Assembly: GCA_934317215.1 (NCBI GenBank)
Contig: CAKREH010000013.1
Coordinates: forward strand, 27,157-91,156
Source of the DNA: an uncultured Roseburia sp.
GTDB taxonomy: Bacteria > Bacillota > Clostridia > Lachnospirales > Lachnospiraceae
Length of the DNA: 64,000 nucleotides
Reading direction: 5' to 3'
Under the pieces are notes generated by a model. The model made no database searches. It had not been told where the DNA came from and worked only from the letters and a program-made list of their open reading frames with translations. Positions 53,080-61,308 of the stretch are shown here, one piece after another. The position numbers and the translations under genes are program-made. Numbering within the stretch: position 1 is the stretch's first letter; each line of letters begins with the position of its first letter.

Positions 53080-54300
53080 ATGCGTGTTGATGAAAGACTA
53101 TTAAAATACGTTTCCTATTGGACTACTTCAGCTGAAGATTCCGATATGATTCCTTCTACGGACAGACAATTTAACCTGGCAAAAGAATTAGAAAAAGAAT
53201 TACTTGATCTTGGTTTACAGAAAGTAACACTGACAGACCACTGTTACATCTACGGCCTGATCCCGGCTACCCCTGGATACGAAGACAAAAAAGCGGTCGG
53301 CTTTATTTCCCATATGGATACAGCGCCTGATTTTTCCGGTGAAAATGTCAAACCTCAGATCATTCCGGATTATAACGGTGAGGATGTTATTTTAAAAGGA
53401 ACCGGTGACGTTTTAAAAACATCTGATTTTCCGGAATTGAAAACTTTAAAGGGCAGAACCCTGATCACGACAGACGGCACAACTCTGCTTGGTGCAGACG
53501 ATAAGGCAGGCGTTGCTGAGATCATGACTGCTGCTGAACAGCTCATCTCCTCTGACATTCCACACGGCGATATCTGGATCGGTTTTACACCGGATGAGGA
53601 AGTCGGACGTGGTGCCGATCTGTTTGATCTTGACTACTTTAAAGCAGACTTTGCTTACACGGTAGATGGCGATTACGAGGGTGAAGTTGCCTATGAAAAC
53701 TTTAATGCCGCAAGCGCAGTTTTCGCTGTCAAAGGCGTGAATGTCCACCCTGGTGAGGCGAAAGATATCATGGTCAATGCCGCTCTTGTTGCGTGTGAGA
53801 TCCAGTCTCAGCTTCCTCCAACGGAAACGCCTGCCCACACCGAGGGAAGAGAAGGTTTCTATCATCTGACCGATATGTCCGGCGACGTTGCCGCAGCAAC
53901 TCTTTCCTACATCATTCGTGATCACGATAAAGTGATGTTTGAAACACGTCAGAAAAAAATGCAGGAAATCGCAGATTCCATGAACCAGAAATACGGTGCC
54001 GGAACTGTTACACTGACTATCCACGATTCCTACGCAAATATGTTGGAAATCATTGAGAAAAATACTTATGTTGTGGATATCGCAAAGAAAGCTATTTCTT
54101 CTGTTGGTCTTGAGCCAATCTCTCGTCCGGTACGCGGCGGGACTGACGGTGCGCGTTTAAGCTTTATGGGACTTCCGTGCCCGAATCTTGGCACAGGCGG
54201 TTACGGTTTCCACGGTCCATTCGAACACATTAGTGTGGAAGGAATGGAAACTGCTGTAGCTGTGATCAAAGAGATCGTGCGCATTACCGCAGAGATTTGA
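53080..54300 (+). CDS. pepT: Peptidase T (tripeptide aminopeptidase)
   Basis: This 406-residue M20-family metallopeptidase removes the N-terminal residue of tripeptides in the cytosol. The two-zinc site is visible: GFISHMDTAPDFSG (H78, D80), TDGTTLLGADDKAG with the bridging Asp, and WIGFTPDEEVGRGAD with the catalytic Glu. VNVHPGEAKDIMVNA and ISRPVRGGTDGARLSFMGLP complete the pattern. AAAGGAGG lies 13 bases before the ATG, a long spacing, and an earlier in-frame ATG is unlikely. A strong terminator follows. Confidence 0.96.
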   Translation: MRVDERLLKYVSYWTTSAEDSDMIPSTDRQFNLAKELEKELLDLGLQKVTLTDHCYIYGLIPATPGYEDKKAVGFISHMDTAPDFSGENVKPQIIPDYNGEDVILKGTGDVLKTSDFPELKTLKGRTLITTDGTTLLGADDKAGVAEIMTAAEQLISSDIPHGDIWIGFTPDEEVGRGADLFDLDYFKADFAYTVDGDYEGEVAYENFNAASAVFAVKGVNVHPGEAKDIMVNAALVACEIQSQLPPTETPAHTEGREGFYHLTDMSGDVAAATLSYIIRDHDKVMFETRQKKMQEIADSMNQKYGAGTVTLTIHDSYANMLEIIEKNTYVVDIAKKAISSVGLEPISRPVRGGTDGARLSFMGLPCPNLGTGGYGFHGPFEHISVEGMETAVAVIKEIVRITAEI

Positions 54301-54314
54301 TGATCAAATGCCAA

Positions 54315-54359
54315 AAAGGGCGTGTGAAAAAGTGAAAATCATTTTTTCACACGCCCTTT
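54315..54359. terminator. Bidirectional terminator between pepT and the repeat protein
   Basis: AAAGGGCGTGTGAAAAA pairs exactly with TTTTTCACACGCCCTTT around a short loop. T-runs on both sides let it end pepT on the plus strand and the repeat-protein gene on the minus strand. Confidence 0.85.
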
Positions 54360-54398
54360 CAAATACATTTTTAATTGCGTTTTACTTATGATGCATTC

Positions 54399-56168
54399 CT
54401 ATAAATTTGCGATCAACGCTGCAATTTCATCCGGTGTCATGATCTTATTGGGATTGCTCATATCCGCCATGGAAGGCTCTGCTTCCTGCGCCGGCACCTC
54501 TTCGATGACTGATTCATCCGCGGAAACCGGAATTTCCTCTGTCATGGTAGTTTCTTCCGGAATCTTTACTTCCTCAATTACCGACTCCTCCGGAGATATC
54601 GGAATCTCTTCTGTCAGAGTCAGCATATCTGTTTCCGGCTCTGCTGTTTCCTCCATTGCCGGAATCTCTTCCGGCATTACTTCTTCTACAGGCTCTTCCT
54701 CCATAAGCGGCATCTCCCCGATTACAGGTTCTTCACTCAAATCACTGCAGTCAGACAAATCCGAAAGTTCTGTTTCGGATAATTCTTCTCCCAATACTGG
54801 CAGTTCCATATTAGACAGATCTTCATCCATTGCCGGCAGTCCAAGATCCGGTAATTCTTCACTTTCTGCCGGCATTCCTGGATCCGGCAACTCTTCATCT
54901 TCTGCCGGCATTCCCAGATCCGGTAATTCTTCACTTTCTGTCGGCATTCCAAGATCCGGCAACTCTTCATCTTCTGTCGGCAGTCCAAGATCCGGTAATT
55001 CTTCATCTTCTGTCGACATTCCCAGATCCGGTAATTCTTCATCTTCTGTCGGCATTCCAAGATCCGGTAATTCTTCACTTTCTGCCGGCATTCCAAGATC
55101 CGGCAACTCTTCATCTTCTGTCGGCATTCCAAGATCCGGCAACTCTTCATCTTCTGTCGGCATTCCTGAATCCGGCAACTCTTCACTTTCTGCCGGCATT
55201 CCAAGATCCGGCAACTCTTCACTTTCTGCCGGCATTCCAAGATCCGGCAACTCTTCATCTTCTGCCGGCATTCCAAGATCCGGCAACTCTTCATCTTCTG
55301 CCGGCATTCCAAGATCCGGTAATTCTTCACTTTCTGCCGGCATTCCTGAATCCGGCAACTCTTCACTTTCTGCCGGCATTCCAAGATCCGGTAATTCTTC
55401 ATCCATTGCCGGGGAAACAGCTGCCATAACCGGCACTTCCGCGGCAAGATTCTCCTTTACGGAATCAACAGCCTGACTTGCCGCCTCTTTCACATAAGTA
55501 TGTATCTGCTCTATGGCAGATGCAAGTTCTTTCTCCAATGCTTCATGAATCATATTTGACAAAACATCCTGCATATCACTCTGCAGTGATTCTTTGACAG
55601 CATTTAAATTATCAAGAACTAATTTCTGACTTTGCGTCAATTCCTGTAATTTTTCATCCATCAGGTTTTTCTGCATGTCTATGATCTGCTGATTGTTTTC
55701 AGAAAGTTTTTCTTCCACTTCCAGCGTCTTTTCAATTACCTGTTCATTCGAATGCATCAGTGCATCTGTATTTTCTTTATTGCGTGCAAGCGTCAGCTTT
55801 GCAATTGCCTTCTGTGCCGTAATGATCTCATCCGCCGGAATGGCAACTTTTTCTCCGATATTATCTATCTTTTCCGCTAACTTTTTCTGCATCAGATAAT
55901 TGGCTTTTCCTGTACGCAGCAGTTCTTCTACCTGTTCATCCGAATGGGCTTTTTCCTCATTTTTCATCCTATGGATATATGCGACAAGCAAACCTGTCCA
56001 CACCAAAATAAGCGCTGCAATAATATCCACAACCATCAGTTTTGATGTATTTTTCAAAACTAAATACAGATCAATCCACAAAAATGGTATCAATATCGAT
56101 GATATAAAAATCATAATACGATTGACATCTATCTTCTTTGGTTTCTTTAATGAATCGTCTTTTGCCAT
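54399..56168 (-). CDS. Membrane protein with coiled coil and sixteen 12-residue acidic repeats
   Basis: This 589-residue protein has two membrane helices near the N-terminus (about 17-37 and 46-68). A long helical/coiled-coil region follows (about 75-250; KLAEKIDNIGEKVAIPADEI, EKTLEVEEKLSENNQQIIDM). Sixteen tandem repeats of the form PAE(S/D)EELPDLGM and two degenerate ones come next, then a Glu/Pro-rich tail. It ends MTPDEIAALIANL, resembling the SQDEIDALL-type motif of flagellar switch proteins. GGGAGG precedes the ATG. The function is unknown; a cytoplasmic acidic scaffold tethered to the membrane fits what is seen. Confidence 0.8.
   Translation of the reverse strand: MAKDDSLKKPKKIDVNRIMIFISSILIPFLWIDLYLVLKNTSKLMVVDIIAALILVWTGLLVAYIHRMKNEEKAHSDEQVEELLRTGKANYLMQKKLAEKIDNIGEKVAIPADEIITAQKAIAKLTLARNKENTDALMHSNEQVIEKTLEVEEKLSENNQQIIDMQKNLMDEKLQELTQSQKLVLDNLNAVKESLQSDMQDVLSNMIHEALEKELASAIEQIHTYVKEAASQAVDSVKENLAAEVPVMAAVSPAMDEELPDLGMPAESEELPDSGMPAESEELPDLGMPAEDEELPDLGMPAEDEELPDLGMPAESEELPDLGMPAESEELPDSGMPTEDEELPDLGMPTEDEELPDLGMPAESEELPDLGMPTEDEELPDLGMSTEDEELPDLGLPTEDEELPDLGMPTESEELPDLGMPAEDEELPDPGMPAESEELPDLGLPAMDEDLSNMELPVLGEELSETELSDLSDCSDLSEEPVIGEMPLMEEEPVEEVMPEEIPAMEETAEPETDMLTLTEEIPISPEESVIEEVKIPEETTMTEEIPVSADESVIEEVPAQEAEPSMADMSNPNKIMTPDEIAALIANL
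54829..55413 (-). repeat. 36-bp tandem repeat tract inside the coding sequence
   Basis: About sixteen units of 36 bp encode the 12-residue repeat. Units differ mainly at codons for Ser/Asp, Ala/Thr and Leu/Ser, forming higher-order patterns that suggest duplication by slippage or unequal recombination. Because 36 is a multiple of three, all frames on both strands stay open, which creates long false ORFs. Confidence 0.9.
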
Positions 56169-56286
56169 AACAGAACCTCCCACTTTTTGCACTATCATGC
56201 ATGGATCTATAGTCTATATTTTAACACATTAAAACAAGCCTGAAAACAGCCATTATAAAATATTTACATCCCGTCGCTTATCCGTT

Positions 56287-56420
56287 GTTACTGTTCACTC
56301 GTACCTCGTTCCAGTAACGGATTTTGCCGATGCTTCGCATTCCAAATCGGCAAAATCTGCTGCCACCACTGTATCATACGGCATTTTCAGTTCAGAAAAT
56401 GCCTGCCTGTGAACAGCAAC
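56287..56420. other. Three-stem folded intergenic element
   Basis: GTTACTGTTCAC (56287-56298) pairs with GTGAACAGCAAC (56409-56420) as an outer stem. Inside are two perfect hairpins: GATTTTGCCGAT with 56346-56357, and GGCATTTTC (56380-56388) with 56395-56403. The left outer arm can instead pair with CAGTAAC at 56312-56318, so two folds compete. It lies upstream of the repeat-protein gene and touches the last codons of the MATE gene. Confidence 0.55.
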
Positions 56421-57778
56421 TATCCGTTCGCAACACTGCTACAGTCTGTTGAAACCGGCCATGATTTCCTAAGTGCCATATAAGAGATCAGAAAATTTGC
56501 AAACCAGCCAGCCGGTACAGCAAGCCAGACAAATGCAATGCCAAAACATGGTGCAAAAATCATGGCAACAGACAGGCGGATCGCAAGGTTAACTATATTT
56601 GCAATGAGAAATGGGCGCATAATCCCAAGTCCACGCAGAACTCCATCTGTTGCCATCTTAATACCCATGAAGATGAAAAAACAGCCAAGCCATCTCATAT
56701 AATCCCCAGACACCTGATATGCTAAGTCAGTTCCATCTTTACCCAGGAATAATGAAGAAATCTGTGTGTACATGGTTTCAATAACTACAAAAGCAAGAAT
56801 TGCGAAACACAGGTCTAATACCAGCGCAGCGTGATATCCTTTTTTGATGCGGTTGATTTTCTTTGCACCAAGATTCTGTGAGACATACGGTGAAACCGCA
56901 TTGCCGATGGACACAAATATCAACGAGAAAACATTCTCCACTCTCATCGTTGCCGCATAACCTGCGAGTGCCTGTGTACCAAATGGATTTACAACTGCCT
57001 GTACGATCATCATACCAATTGACACTGTGGACTGCTGAAGAATCGACGGTACAGCAATTTTGAGCATCAAATGTAATTCCTGACCATCAAACCACTGAAA
57101 TTGACTCTTATATTGACGCATCCGGCAAAAGAAAATCAGAAATGAAAATACCGCAGAAATCCCCTGTGCAATAAGGGTTGCAAGGGCTGCCCCAAACACA
57201 CCAAGACCAAGTCCTGCCACCATCCAAAGATCCATAAGAATATTTAAAATAGAAGAAAATATCAAAAGACCCAATGGTATTTTTGATTCTCCAATTGAGT
57301 TAAACATCGTTGAAAGAATATTATACATAAACAGAAATGGAAATCCTGCGAAATAAATGCGGAGATACTGTACTGCTTCCTCCAGTATATCAGTTGGTGT
57401 CTGTAATAAATTCATCATTGAATGTGAAAAACAAAAACCAAAGCCACCCAGAAACAGGCTTAAGATCAGAAAGCTGACCAACGATGTTGACACAATTGTT
57501 TTCATTTTACCATAATCTCCGGCACCAAAATAGCGGCTTACGAGCACACCGGCACCGACACCGGCACCTAATGCCACACAAATAAATACATTTGTAAGTG
57601 CGGCACAGGCACCGACAGCTGCAAGTGCAGAGGAACCGACAAACTGACCAACAATGATGGAATCAGCCATATTATACACTTGCTGAAAAAAACTGCCGAG
57701 AATCATCGGCATTGCAAATATTGTCAGTGCTTTAAGGGGCTCATCTGTGATTAAATATTCATCTTTTGACATTATCAT
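56420..57778 (-). CDS. MATE-family efflux transporter (MarR operon)
   Basis: This 452-residue transporter has twelve predicted helices in two halves. Features include MPMILGSFFQQVYNMADSII, VSRYFGAGDYGKM, PSILQQSTVSIGMMIVQAVV and SPYVSQNLGAKKINRIKKGY, typical of the MATE superfamily. It is the last gene of a unit led by a MarR regulator, so it probably exports a toxic compound sensed by MarR. GGGAGAAAT precedes the ATG; the upstream extension of the frame is not supported. Confidence 0.92.
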   Translation of the reverse strand: MIMSKDEYLITDEPLKALTIFAMPMILGSFFQQVYNMADSIIVGQFVGSSALAAVGACAALTNVFICVALGAGVGAGVLVSRYFGAGDYGKMKTIVSTSLVSFLILSLFLGGFGFCFSHSMMNLLQTPTDILEEAVQYLRIYFAGFPFLFMYNILSTMFNSIGESKIPLGLLIFSSILNILMDLWMVAGLGLGVFGAALATLIAQGISAVFSFLIFFCRMRQYKSQFQWFDGQELHLMLKIAVPSILQQSTVSIGMMIVQAVVNPFGTQALAGYAATMRVENVFSLIFVSIGNAVSPYVSQNLGAKKINRIKKGYHAALVLDLCFAILAFVVIETMYTQISSLFLGKDGTDLAYQVSGDYMRWLGCFFIFMGIKMATDGVLRGLGIMRPFLIANIVNLAIRLSVAMIFAPCFGIAFVWLAVPAGWFANFLISYMALRKSWPVSTDCSSVANG

Positions 57779-57834
57779 ATTTCTCCCTTTTCCCAGAGAC
57801 TCTGCTCTGGCAAATACCAATGAACTTTCCTGCT

Positions 57835-58392
57835 TTATCCCTCACTTGCTGCCCTTTTATATCTAATCGGCTCATCATATCCAAATGTTCTCTTTCCATT
57901 GACTTCCATACTCTCGGACACCTCCAGACAAGTGTCTGAAAACCTCTCCCACAGCCTGAATACCATAACCGGGGTAAATTGGCTCACACTGCCCCCTTCC
58001 CAGACACCATCCTTTTCCTGATATATAGCTGGTGTAAACTTTTCAGATTTTTTGAGTTCACTATACTCTACAATCTTCATGGAATGATAAGAGAAAGTAT
58101 TCTTATCCTCCCCTTCCGGAATCTCATAGGAAGAGAGTATTATTCCATTGTCACTGTCTGTAATAAGAAATAAATGCGGTGATGCATGCCGTCTTCCATC
58201 CGTCTCATAGTAGCTTTCTTCTACAATAAATATTCCGTTAAAATCTTCAGGGATATTTTTTATTTTATCGTTACAGACGGTATTCACATGCTGTGCATAT
58301 GGAAATATTTTCCCCGCTTCTTTCATTTCTGTAAATTGTTCTTTGTTGTCAAAATGTCCTGTCATTAGTTTTACAAATCTTTCTACATTCAC
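57835..58392 (-). CDS. Uncharacterised protein in the MarR operon
   Basis: This 185-residue protein was not recognised with confidence. It has MNVERFVKLMTGHFDNKEQF at the start, then PYAQHVNTVCNDKIKNIPED, FNGIFIVEESYYE and SPHLFLITDSDNGIILSSYE. The pattern of an N-terminal helix with GHFDNKEQ followed by beta-rich sequence faintly recalls CpcT/CpeT lipocalin-like proteins; that is only a guess. There is no signal peptide or membrane helix. The start is GTG with AGGCAGGA upstream, which removes overlap with the gene before it. Confidence 0.65.
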   Translation of the reverse strand: MNVERFVKLMTGHFDNKEQFTEMKEAGKIFPYAQHVNTVCNDKIKNIPEDFNGIFIVEESYYETDGRRHASPHLFLITDSDNGIILSSYEIPEGEDKNTFSYHSMKIVEYSELKKSEKFTPAIYQEKDGVWEGGSVSQFTPVMVFRLWERFSDTCLEVSESMEVNGKRTFGYDEPIRYKRAASEG

Positions 58393-58427
58393 CCTAATTT
58401 CCTGCCTTTCTGCAGATATTACTGCTC

Positions 58428-59108
58428 TTAGAACATAAGCTGAAGCCCCATTACAATGATCCACATATATGCGCAGGTCTTTGGTATCATTAATAATCCG
58501 ACCTGCGGTTTTGTTTTACTGAACAGTGTTACCGGAAGATAACATCCAAAAGAAATAATGATGGCTGCAGCCATCCTCGTCATATGATATCCATATGTAT
58601 TTCCGGAAATCAGATATAAGATCATTACACCTATACCGGTAACAGCAAAGACCGCATTTCTTATAACAGATAATTTCATATTTCCTTCATCTGTACACCA
58701 GTTATTCTGCGGAAACATACATATCACAATTCTGATAACCGCTGATATCCATATAACACCCTCAATGAATACTGGTATTTTTAATTCCGGGAATGTATAT
58801 TTCCATATATACATTAAAAGAATATAAAACATCGTCATTGTGATAGACGATACCTGCAATCCAATTCCAAGCTGTCTCTTTATTTTATCATTGGTTCCAC
58901 GTACAGCCCTTATAATTCTTGGCACCAGATGAAAAGCATCCCCTCCACAAAGTGTCAATGTCAGTATTCCATATAGTACATACAGGATATTTCCTTTTGA
59001 GAATAAAAAAAATAAGACTGCTGCTGCCAGATCAAAAGTCAGATACACTGCATCAAAGACTGCTTCCATCAAATCCGGGATCTGTGGTTTATAATTACTC
59101 TTTTTCAC
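58428..59108 (-). CDS. Uncharacterised multi-pass membrane protein in the MarR operon
   Basis: This 226-residue protein has about six to seven hydrophobic helices with short loops (for example AVYLTFDLAAAVLFFLFSKG, ILYVLYGILTLTLCGGDAFH, SSITMTMFYILLMYIWKYTF, VGLLMIPKTCAYMWIIVMGL). No family was recognised. The motif GGDAFHLVPR after the second helix is distinctive. Its start overlaps the MarR stop by four bases, so the two are translated together. It may work with the downstream soluble protein and MATE pump in stress or lipid functions. Confidence 0.75.
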   Translation of the reverse strand: MKKSNYKPQIPDLMEAVFDAVYLTFDLAAAVLFFLFSKGNILYVLYGILTLTLCGGDAFHLVPRIIRAVRGTNDKIKRQLGIGLQVSSITMTMFYILLMYIWKYTFPELKIPVFIEGVIWISAVIRIVICMFPQNNWCTDEGNMKLSVIRNAVFAVTGIGVMILYLISGNTYGYHMTRMAAAIIISFGCYLPVTLFSKTKPQVGLLMIPKTCAYMWIIVMGLQLMF

Positions 59109-59539
59109 TTGCTCTCTCCTCTTAATAATTCTTCCGCATTGTTACAAATTCTGTCAAATACATTCATACACACATGCTTTTCTTCTTCTGTCAGCCCTCT
59201 TAAAACATTCTGTGCAAACTGTTTTTGTGCGTTTAATCCTGCGTCCACGATAAGTGCCGCATCATCCAGAAGGACAATTTCAATATGTTTTTTATTATCT
59301 TTACTTTGTTTTCTTTTTATAAGACCTTTGTTTTCCAATTTTTTCAGTGAAGAAGAAACATGTGATTTCGTTGATTTTCTGATCCTTACTATTTCCGCTG
59401 CAGTATTATAATGTGGATTATTATGTAAAAACATAATTATATCGTATTCCATCTGTGTTAACTCATATTGATCGCACACCTCGCCAGAAAGTAATTCATA
59501 ATAGCTTGTAATCGTCTTATGCTTGTCCCAGAAATACAT
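59105..59539 (-). CDS. MarR-family transcriptional regulator
   Basis: This 144-residue winged-helix regulator has ELTQMEYDIIMFLHNNPHYN, TAAEIVRIRKSTKSHVSSSL (recognition helix) and KKLENKGLIKRKQSKDNKKH (wing). The ATG with AGGAGGAGCAG is taken as the start; a longer frame would run through the promoter. It leads an operon with a membrane protein, an unknown soluble protein and a MATE pump, and a dyad at its own promoter suggests self-repression. Confidence 0.9.
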   Translation of the reverse strand: MYFWDKHKTITSYYELLSGEVCDQYELTQMEYDIIMFLHNNPHYNTAAEIVRIRKSTKSHVSSSLKKLENKGLIKRKQSKDNKKHIEIVLLDDAALIVDAGLNAQKQFAQNVLRGLTEEEKHVCMNVFDRICNNAEELLRGESK

Positions 59540-59554
59540 CTGCTCCTCCTTATT

Positions 59555-59598
59555 GTTCTTTTTAGAACGATTATAGAGTAATACTTCTGCTATGTCAA
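59555..59598 (-). promoter_or_regulatory. Consensus promoter and MarR-operator-like dyad
   Basis: On the minus strand TTGACA and TATAAT are exactly 17 bp apart. Just downstream of the -10 lies GTTCT-AAAA-AGAAC (59555-59568), a dyad at the expected transcription start. A repressor bound there would block transcription; MarR is the obvious candidate. Confidence 0.75.
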
Positions 59599-59682
59599 TT
59601 ATTTTTTCTTCCCAATACGCATTTGTCATCTCCCAAGGGGCGGGATAATCGATCCGGCATCACTTACACTCAACACACCGGT

Positions 59683-59835
59683 ATGACACTGACACAATTA
59701 GAATACTTTTGTATGGTATGCCGCTACCATAGTATTACCCACGCGGCTGACCGACCAGTTTCAGGAACAGTATAATATCACCATTCAGCTATATATAAAT
59801 GCATTAATTTTATCAATTTTAGAAAACTTTACGGT
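59683..59835 (+). pseudogene. LysR-family regulator remnant
   Basis: From an ATG at 59683 the plus strand reads MTLTQLEYFCMVCRYHSITH then AAD, the start of a LysR helix-turn-helix, and after a few residues reaches TAA at 59773-59775. Another frame just after reads FQEQYNITIQLYINALILS, which could be a piece of a LysR effector domain. The middle of the gene appears to be deleted. The rest of 59600-59843 shows no gene. Confidence 0.55.
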
Positions 59836-59843
59836 AACTGCAA

Positions 59844-61199
59844 TCACTCAAAATCTCTGGTAATATTCGTAAGCCATTTATTTCTGAAATAGTGAATAAA
59901 TACCACAGGCATTTTTTCGTACTCGTCCAGTGTCATGACAAAGTATACCCAGACAGGCGGCAGTTTAAAAACATATGCAGCAAGAAAGGTAAGTGGGACT
60001 GCAACAAGCCACATAAATATAGTATCTACGATCATTCCAAATCTGGCATCACCGCCACCCCTGAAGCAGCCGCATATAAGACAGGTATTAATACCTTCGC
60101 CTACAAAACGCCAGGTTGTCATAATGATAAAAATGCCAAGATAATAAATAGCCGTCTCTGTTAATTTATCCCGGTAGAAATCCAGTATCATAGGACGGAT
60201 TGCCAGAATAACGACACATCCGATCAGACTGACAATAAATGTTATTCCCAGCATTCGTTTTCCGTACTCTCTTGCTATATCGATGCGGTCTTTCCCAAGT
60301 TCCTGACTGACAATGATCGTAGTAGCGTTGGCAAAACCACGACAGGCAATAGCGCCGATATTTACCACCATAACAGCAACGGCATTTGCTGCAACCATAT
60401 CATCACCAATATGACCAAGAATTGCTGCAAATGCTGAATTGGCAAAGCTCCAGACAACGTCATTTATCACGGCCGGAGTGGCAATTTTTATAAAGTCCTG
60501 AAACAGAATATCTGATTTCGCAAAGAAATATTTTATTCTGAATCTGACGTCTGAACTGCGTAATGAGTAAATCAGACAAATCAACACTTCTGAGATTCTG
60601 GCAATCACAGTGCCAAGTGCAACACCGGTAACACCGAGCTTTGGAAGACCAAACAATCCAAAAATAAAGGATGCATTACAAAATACATTGACACAAAGCG
60701 AAACAATATATGTAACCGACGGCAGCATGATTTTCCCGATGCTTCGGAGAGCACTCATAAAAATCTGTGAGAATCCCATGAATATAAATGAAAATGAAAT
60801 CACCCTCAGATACTCACTTCCGGCAGCGATCGTGTCAGGACTGTTTGTAAAAATCTTCATAATTGCCATTGGCATAGTAAAAGAGATAACAAAAAATATA
60901 AGAGAAATAATCAGGGAGATCCGTTCTGCGAGACCAAGAATCGTCTCAACTGTCTTTTTATCACCTTTTCCCCAGTACTGGGCACATAAAACCGAAGTAC
61001 CGGTTGCCATTCCATAATATAAGCAGAAAAGAATAAATGTATACTGGTTCGCAAGCGATGACGCCGACATGGCAGTCTGGCTCACGTATCCAAGCATTAC
61101 CGTGTCTGCAATGTTTACCAATGTTCCGATCAGATTTTGGAGCATAATCGGAAATGCTAATGTCGATGCATATTTTAAGAAATCTTTTTTATTTAACAT
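59844..61199 (-). CDS. MATE-family efflux transporter (third)
   Basis: This 451-residue protein has twelve predicted helices with STLAFPIMLQNLIGTLVNIA near the N-terminus, VLCAQYWGKGDKKTVETI, and in the second half NDVVWSFANSAFAAILGHIG and GFANATTIIVSQELGKDRID. It is a MATE-superfamily exporter whose substrate is not evident. It resembles the island MATE (15149..16495) more than the MarR-linked one, for example in the QYWGK motif. The next gene in its direction is the MarR unit, beyond a LysR remnant. AAGGAAG precedes the ATG. Confidence 0.92.
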   Translation of the reverse strand: MLNKKDFLKYASTLAFPIMLQNLIGTLVNIADTVMLGYVSQTAMSASSLANQYTFILFCLYYGMATGTSVLCAQYWGKGDKKTVETILGLAERISLIISLIFFVISFTMPMAIMKIFTNSPDTIAAGSEYLRVISFSFIFMGFSQIFMSALRSIGKIMLPSVTYIVSLCVNVFCNASFIFGLFGLPKLGVTGVALGTVIARISEVLICLIYSLRSSDVRFRIKYFFAKSDILFQDFIKIATPAVINDVVWSFANSAFAAILGHIGDDMVAANAVAVMVVNIGAIACRGFANATTIIVSQELGKDRIDIAREYGKRMLGITFIVSLIGCVVILAIRPMILDFYRDKLTETAIYYLGIFIIMTTWRFVGEGINTCLICGCFRGGGDARFGMIVDTIFMWLVAVPLTFLAAYVFKLPPVWVYFVMTLDEYEKMPVVFIHYFRNKWLTNITRDFE

Positions 61200-61308
61200 A
61201 CAGTAGTTCTTCCTTAGTTCTTAGAATTTATATATAACAATTGGCTGGCCATACAGACTATCCTGTCTGCAGATAATATATGCAAACAGGAGTCATTCTT
61301 ATATATTC

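Noticed and set aside
54829..55413. CRISPR-like array suggested by 36-bp spaced repeats
   Set aside because: The units are directly contiguous with no spacers and lie in frame inside a protein gene; no cas genes are present.
54388..55476. Long plus-strand ORF of 362 codons (and two further long ORFs) across the repeat tract
   Set aside because: The 36-bp unit is a multiple of three and keeps every frame open. The minus-strand frame has the binding site, membrane helices and coiled coil, while the others are low-complexity shadows.
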